DNA of 10,423 nt. Source: Candidatus Omnitrophota bacterium. Lineage in GTDB: Bacteria; Omnitrophota; Gorgyraeia; 2-02-FULL-51-18; JAGOUK01. Below are positions 6,894 to 10,423 of the stretch, piece by piece (the stretch's first letter is position 1; each line of letters begins with the position of its first letter). The DNA lies in contig JADGBA010000008.1 in NCBI GenBank assembly GCA_015231685.1, positions 11,008 through 21,430 of the forward strand. The letters run 5' to 3'. The notes under the pieces are model-generated. The model did no database searches and was not told the origin of the DNA. It worked only from the letters and a program-made list of their open reading frames with translations. The translations under genes were made by a program, and so were the position numbers.

Positions 6894-7691
6894 ATGCCCC
6901 GAACAAGCCAGCGTTTAAAACGATTTGCAATTCCGCTGATTGCGGCGGGTTTGCTTTTCGCTGTGTTTTATGCGGGATGGCTCAGACCTCGGCATACGGT
7001 GCCGATTCTTATGTATCACCGCTTCGGGGACGGAGAGGGAAGCATGTTTGTAACCCGCAGGCACCTTGAACGCCAGATGAGTTTTCTTCGGGATCACGGG
7101 TACCATGTTTTCTCTCTCAGTGAGTATATTGACGAGATGGATTCGGGAAGGCCGATCCCGCCCAAGGCGGTGGTGGTTACGGTGGATGATGGTTATCGGG
7201 ATAATTATGTCGAGGGATTTCCGGTTTTCAAGAAATACCGGATTCCCGCCACGATCTTTTTGATCGCGGATTCCATTGGAACCGATCCGGATTTTATGAC
7301 CTGGGATAATGTTAGGATCATGTCGGCGGACGGGATTGAATTCGGCGCGCATACGCGCAGGCACGCGTATTTGCCGGAGGTCCACGAACCGGAGAGATTG
7401 CATGATGAGATACGGGGCGCCAAGGAAATCATTGAAGCCAATCTGGGCAAAATTGTCCGGGTATTTTGTTATCCCGCCGGAGGATTTACTCCGGCAGCCA
7501 AGGAGGCGGTGCGGGCCGCGGGGTACATCGCCGCGTGTACCACCAATCGAGGGACCGACCGTTTCAATCACGATCGGTATGAGCTCAAACGTATAAAGGT
7601 ATCAAATACGGATGGTCAAAAACTTTGGCATTTTTGGGTCAAATTATCAGGGTATTACAACCTGTTCCGAAGTGAACGCGCAGGCTACTGA
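6894..7691 (+). CDS. Membrane-anchored polysaccharide deacetylase (CE4, NodB homology domain)
   Basis: The predicted metal-dependent hydrolase removes N- or O-acetyl groups from a carbohydrate polymer on the outer face of the inner membrane. Residues 10-29 are an uncleaved signal anchor after a basic PRTSQRLKR start. The NodB domain follows. Motif 1 is TVDDG (96-100, with D98/D99, Val replacing the usual Phe). Motif 2 is HTRRH (153-157), supplying the metal-binding histidines. Motif 3 is RVFCYPAGGF (189-198). The preceding ILMYHRFG and MTWDNVRIM, and the later YELKRIKV, match the PgaB/IcaB-like subgroup that starts with PxLMYH. Length (265 residues) is typical of a single-domain member. AGAGGAG lies at 6876-6882, 11 nt before the ATG, somewhat far. 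Proximity to the Wza/Wzc cluster suggests that the exported glycan is the substrate; this is inference, and peptidoglycan is an alternative. Confidence 0.92.
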   Translation: MPRTSQRLKRFAIPLIAAGLLFAVFYAGWLRPRHTVPILMYHRFGDGEGSMFVTRRHLERQMSFLRDHGYHVFSLSEYIDEMDSGRPIPPKAVVVTVDDGYRDNYVEGFPVFKKYRIPATIFLIADSIGTDPDFMTWDNVRIMSADGIEFGAHTRRHAYLPEVHEPERLHDEIRGAKEIIEANLGKIVRVFCYPAGGFTPAAKEAVRAAGYIAACTTNRGTDRFNHDRYELKRIKVSNTDGQKLWHFWVKLSGYYNLFRSERAGY

Positions 7692-8907
7692 CCTCCACGA
7701 CCGCCGCCTTAATGAGCGCGGGTCTGTCGGCCGCCTCCTTGTGGGATGTATTTTTGGTCTGGTGCTGATCGTTCTGTGCCTGGGAACGCTGGCCCGAAAT
7801 GCTCCCGCTATTGCCGGGTGGATCCTGTCGCAAAACCTTCAGACCCAGGTCGCTGTCCGTGATGTGGGGCTCGAATGGCCGGATCGCGTAGTTCTTCATG
7901 ACGTCATTGTTACAGAGCCCGGGTTTGTCAGGGGAGAAACTCTGTTTTCTGCCCGTGATGCAATGTTTAGAATTGACTGGTCCAGACTTCGGAGCGGTCG
8001 TTTGCATCTGGAAGATGTGAGACTGGATAGGCCGCAAGTGCTCATAAAAAAGGCGCAAGGAAACTGGACGCACGCGCTTAATGCTCGGGCGGTACAGCCG
8101 CCGGCCACCCAGAGCGGGAATGCCTTTGCGGGTGATGGGTGGGGACGTTTGCGCATACCGGTATCCCTGAACGAGGTTTTGTTTGAGAATGCCACGGTTC
8201 GGATTGTTGATTATGACATCCGGCTTGAAGGATTTGTGATGCAGATTCAGGATCTCATGGGCCAGATCCGGTTGTGGGAAAAGAGCGGCCAGCAAAAACT
8301 GATCGGGTTGGATTTCTCGGGCAAAATGCTCCACGGGCGAGACGCTATGCCCGCCAAGATGATTCTCCGGGGCTGGTTCCGCATCCCGCGCAGGGATGCG
8401 AATGTAATCGCCAGGATCGAGGATATTTGGCTGCCCTATTATTCCCCGTATTTTTCACGCGTCAGTTCTGCTGAAATTGATGACGGCAGGCTTAGCGTCG
8501 AATCCAAAACGACGGTGGTTGCCGGTGAGTGGGAGACCCACGCGAAGTTGTCGCTGCAGAATTTAAGGTTCGGGGATTTTGAGCCCGGCGGAAGAATATT
8601 CGGTTTTCAGGCGGCGTCTCTGCAGAATATTCTGGCAAGCCAGTCCAATCAGATGGAGCTGGATCTGACCTTCAATTGGAACATGGCTGACCGGGAAGAG
8701 TCATTGGAAAAGATTCTGCGGCGTAGTCTGCGGCAATCCGTCCAGGTCTCATTTTTGGAAAGCCTTCAGCGCGTTGTCGCTCAGACTCTCGAGGGAATCG
8801 GGCGTGAAGGCGCGGCGCTTTTTGAGGGCCCCGGTCCCGCCCCGGTTATTAAAGAGGATCCCTGGGAGGAGGTCATCCAGAAAATCTGGAGGGTTATCGA
8901 TCGCTAG
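7672..8907 (+). CDS. AsmA/DUF748-like inner-membrane-anchored periplasmic protein
   Basis: No characterised homologue is recognised, but the layout is that of small AsmA-superfamily proteins. A cytoplasmic basic segment is followed by one membrane helix (about 22-41, GCIFGLVLIVLCLG), then beta-rich sequence. Part of it, the FSARDAMFRIDWSRLRSG stretch followed by LEDVRLDRPQVLIKK, matches the recurring AsmA pattern of a strand, a loop and an 'L..V.LD.P.V.I' strand. The C-terminal 75 residues are helical. The family includes TamB, YhdP and YdbH, linked to lipid transport to the outer membrane; at about 410 residues this protein is too short to span the periplasm. I chose GTG 7672, which overlaps the deacetylase by 20 bp. 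An upstream in-frame ATG at 7612 would overlap by 80 bp and add 20 residues with no clear function; neither start has a convincing Shine-Dalgarno. It is the last protein gene of the plus-strand cluster, 45 bp before the tRNA. Confidence 0.75.
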   Translation: MNAQATDLHDRRLNERGSVGRLLVGCIFGLVLIVLCLGTLARNAPAIAGWILSQNLQTQVAVRDVGLEWPDRVVLHDVIVTEPGFVRGETLFSARDAMFRIDWSRLRSGRLHLEDVRLDRPQVLIKKAQGNWTHALNARAVQPPATQSGNAFAGDGWGRLRIPVSLNEVLFENATVRIVDYDIRLEGFVMQIQDLMGQIRLWEKSGQQKLIGLDFSGKMLHGRDAMPAKMILRGWFRIPRRDANVIARIEDIWLPYYSPYFSRVSSAEIDDGRLSVESKTTVVAGEWETHAKLSLQNLRFGDFEPGGRIFGFQAASLQNILASQSNQMELDLTFNWNMADREESLEKILRRSLRQSVQVSFLESLQRVVAQTLEGIGREGAALFEGPGPAPVIKEDPWEEVIQKIWRVIDR

Positions 8908-8909
8908 GC

Positions 8910-8938
8910 TTGAAAACGGGGTGAGCTTATAGTATCTT
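8910..8938 (+). promoter_or_regulatory. Candidate promoter of the tRNA-His gene
   Basis: TTGAAA (8910-8915) and TATCTT (8933-8938) are spaced by 17 bp, with a predicted start near 8945, a few bases before the mature tRNA 5' end. TATAGT at 8928-8933 is a closer -10 match but lacks a -35 box at proper distance. The element begins 3 nt after the preceding stop codon. Confidence 0.4.
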
Positions 8939-8952
8939 TGTTGCTCCTTTAT

Positions 8953-9029
8953 GGTGGGTGTAGCTCAGCTGGTAGAGCATCAGATTGTGGCTCTGAGGGT
9001 CGCGGGTTCGAGCCCCGTCACTCACCCCA
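8953..9029 (+). tRNA. tRNA-His (anticodon GTG), CCA encoded
   Basis: The full cloverleaf can be folded by eye. The acceptor arm GTGGGTG (8954-8960) pairs with CACTCAC (9019-9025), with one G-U pair. The D stem is GCTC/GAGC (8963-8966, 8975-8978). The anticodon stem TCAGA/TCTGA (8980-8984, 8992-8996) encloses the loop TTGTGGC with anticodon GTG at 8987-8989. The T stem GCGGG/CCCGT (9002-9006, 9014-9018) encloses TTCGAGC. The extra G at -1 (8953) opposite C73 (9026) is the identity element for histidyl-tRNA synthetase and confirms the assignment. CCA (9027-9029) is genome-encoded. Confidence 0.98.
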
Positions 9030-9036
9030 TTTTTTT
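9030..9036 (+). terminator. T-tract immediately after the tRNA
   Basis: Seven Ts follow the encoded CCA directly. With the GC-rich T-arm and acceptor hairpin just upstream they could act as an intrinsic terminator for the tRNA transcript. No separate dedicated stem-loop precedes them, so this is tentative. Confidence 0.3.
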
Positions 9037-9135
9037 CCTCGCATTTGTCGCACGCGCGCCATCCGCCTTGCGTGCTCAATCACGTCATTCCGGTGTCGGT
9101 GAGTATGTGATCGCCAATTTCACTAATTGTAAGAA

Positions 9136-10314
9136 TCAGGGTGATGTGGGCGGAGGCAATGCGGCGCGGATTTTATCGATCACCCCGGGAAGATCCAGAA
9201 TGCGCTCGATGATTGCGATGATTTCGCCGCGCGGGAGTTCGTTGAAGGCCTTTTGGATATAGCGGCGCAGTTCATCCGGATCCATTGAAAAGACGTCCTT
9301 GCCGTCAGCATCGGTCTGACCGTCGAAGGATTTAAAGGATGAAAGCTCTTCGAGCTTGTAGTCCACAAACACTTCGCCGAGCTCCTCAAGCAATAGATTC
9401 CAGATATGGGGTTTTTGGAGGAGGCGAGCCAGCTCTTCGCGTGTGCGTTGGACGGAATCAGACAAGGCAAGACTCAAAGCGGATTTCTCCGCGTCATCCA
9501 GGCGCTCAAGGAAGGTCGCGCTCTTAGCCTCAATCGTAGCCTGATTCAGGGCTCTGGATGTCTGCGGTGACGTGCGCGAGTCGCCTGATTCGGAGGAGAT
9601 TTGGAGCGCATTGCGCATCGCATCCGCACTGATCACGCCGAGCGCGTCCGTGGTCAGGTTTTGATTGATCAAAAGACAAGTGAGGCTGCGCTCTCGCCGG
9701 GTTTTGAGTGAGAAGAAATGGGTGCGGCCCAGCACGCGTACCCAGAGCGATCCGCTGAAAGTAAAAGGAGATTTTGCTTCGCCGGTTCGCAGGATTGTCC
9801 TGATTTCTGAAGAAACCCGTTGAAGCTGATTTTGAAGTCCGGTTTCGTTAAAAGGTTTGACTGTGATCGGAAAAAGAAAACGCTCAAACCGGAGGTGCTG
9901 GCTTCCGAGAAAAATCTGACTGGTGGACCCCCCGGAGAAAAGCGGAAGAACCCAGATGTCGGCGTTGAGCGCACGCAGCACGAATCGTTTCTTGGTCCAG
10001 TCGTCAAGGAGCAGCTGGATTTTATCCACGCGGACGCGTATTTGATACTGAGGTTTGCCTGACTCGGGATCAAGAATTTGCAAATCGGTTCTAAAGTCAG
10101 TGATGCGGATTTTGCGAAGCCCTATAAGCTGCGCGTTTGCAAAATCGGGAGCCACAACAGCGATGCGGTGGGTGCCCGCCAAAGAAGACAAATCCGCCAG
10201 ACGGGACCGCAATATCGCGTCCAGTTGGTAGGTGGCAAACCAAAAATACAGTCCCACGCACAAGGCGGTAAGCAAACTGATAAAAAGAATGGCAAGCCAT
10301 CGGATCATCGGCAT
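9136..10314 (-). CDS. Membrane-anchored periplasmic protein, partial paralogue of the product at 4219-5289
   Basis: No characterised homologue is recognised. With ATG 10314 as start, the protein begins MPMIRWLAILFISLLTALCV, a clear single N-terminal membrane helix. A longer reading from GTG 10386 adds 24 residues with no signal-like order. None of the candidate starts (10386, 10353, 10314, 10308) has a Shine-Dalgarno. In the 10314 numbering, about 50-185 is beta-rich and AsmA-like (IRVRVDKIQLLLDDW, then LRALNADIWVLPL). Residues 184-220, beginning FTFSGSLWVRVLG, match the protein at 4219-5289 over 37 positions without a gap; about 16 are identical, including an RR pair and LT-x-L. Unlike that protein it lacks the histidine-rich C-terminal domain and ends in a long charged helical region (255-385) and a PPPTSP tail. 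It is downstream of, and convergent with, the tRNA. Function is unknown; an envelope role follows only from topology. Confidence 0.75.
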   Translation of the reverse strand: MPMIRWLAILFISLLTALCVGLYFWFATYQLDAILRSRLADLSSLAGTHRIAVVAPDFANAQLIGLRKIRITDFRTDLQILDPESGKPQYQIRVRVDKIQLLLDDWTKKRFVLRALNADIWVLPLFSGGSTSQIFLGSQHLRFERFLFPITVKPFNETGLQNQLQRVSSEIRTILRTGEAKSPFTFSGSLWVRVLGRTHFFSLKTRRERSLTCLLINQNLTTDALGVISADAMRNALQISSESGDSRTSPQTSRALNQATIEAKSATFLERLDDAEKSALSLALSDSVQRTREELARLLQKPHIWNLLLEELGEVFVDYKLEELSSFKSFDGQTDADGKDVFSMDPDELRRYIQKAFNELPRGEIIAIIERILDLPGVIDKIRAALPPPTSP

Positions 10315-10375
10315 ACGATAGCATGACAGAGATAGTGGTGTCACGAGGCGCATCAATACGAAACAGAAGCCCGCC

Positions 10376-10422
10376 CGTTGACTCACATTAAAAGGTAACC
10401 GAAGGCAGGTATCGTTGACTCA
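10376..10422. repeat. Two direct copies of CGTTGACTCA near the window edge
   Basis: Identical 10-bp copies lie at 10376-10385 and 10413-10422, 37 bp apart. Each includes the heptamer TTGACTC and the palindromic core TGACTCA. Read on the minus strand each follows a possible start (GTG at 10386, ATG at 10423) and would encode the same first residues, MSQR. The second copy's frame runs to a TAA at 10390-10388 and is open at the window end, so it may be the tail of another minus-strand gene. They could be operator half-sites, a small duplication, or chance. Confidence 0.35.
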
Positions 10423-10423
10423 T

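Noticed and set aside
7612..7671. Upstream ATG start of the AsmA-like gene
   Set aside because: It would overlap the deacetylase gene by 80 bp, adds residues with no recognisable role, and has only a weak AAAGG 12 nt upstream. GTG 7672 was preferred, though it also lacks a good ribosome site.
8953..9029. tRNA gene as an integration (att) site
   Set aside because: No integrase gene and no second copy of the tRNA 3' end was seen in the window.
9050..9075. Inverted repeat GCACGC/GCGTGC downstream of the tRNA
   Set aside because: The stem is only 6-7 bp with a loop of 12-14 nt and no T-tract on either strand, so it is not a credible terminator. Nothing else is visible in the 9037-9135 gap.
8951..9262. 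Plus-strand open frame beginning MVGVAQLVEHQIVALR
   Set aside because: It is the translation of the tRNA-His gene, a well-known spurious protein in databases. The cloverleaf explains the sequence fully.

Overview
The window reads as chromosomal DNA of a Gram-negative (diderm) bacterium. The signs are an outer-membrane beta-barrel, a Wza-type export protein with a signal peptide, and several inner-membrane-anchored periplasmic proteins. The mixed family content and moderate GC would suit an uncultured lineage, but the sequence alone does not place it in a phylum. I see no insertion sequence, CRISPR array, phage gene or origin.

Positions 1-4195 (+) hold the 3' part of an exopolysaccharide/capsule export operon: a beta-barrel protein cut by the window edge, a Wza-like protein with one Poly_export and three SLBB domains, and a Wzc-like chain-length regulator fused to a tyrosine autokinase. 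The three are tightly packed (8-bp overlap, then 9 bp). Together they would form the inner-membrane motor and outer-membrane exit of a polysaccharide. No glycosyltransferase, flippase, polymerase or phosphatase lies in the window.

A membrane-anchored protein of unknown function (4219-5289, -) converges on the kinase gene. Its C-terminal domain carries an RH-xx-W / DAHE / MDxHNNxxGR signature. It is divergent from a second plus-strand cluster. The 107-bp gap between them holds a perfect 12-bp palindrome that places overlapping TATAAT boxes on the two strands.

Positions 5397-8907 (+) hold a class I methyltransferase, a protein of two complementary degenerate receiver domains with no output domain, a membrane-anchored CE4 polysaccharide deacetylase, and an AsmA/DUF748-like membrane protein. 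The deacetylase could act on the polymer exported by the first cluster, but that link is inferred from proximity only.

A tRNA-His(GTG) gene with encoded CCA lies at 8953-9029. A second minus-strand membrane-anchored protein (9136-10314) follows. Its central block aligns without gaps to the protein at 4219-5289, so the two are paralogous in part but end in different C-terminal domains. This scaffold-with-exchanged-tail pair and the receiver pseudo-pair are the least conventional items here. I found no clear undescribed defence or mobile system.
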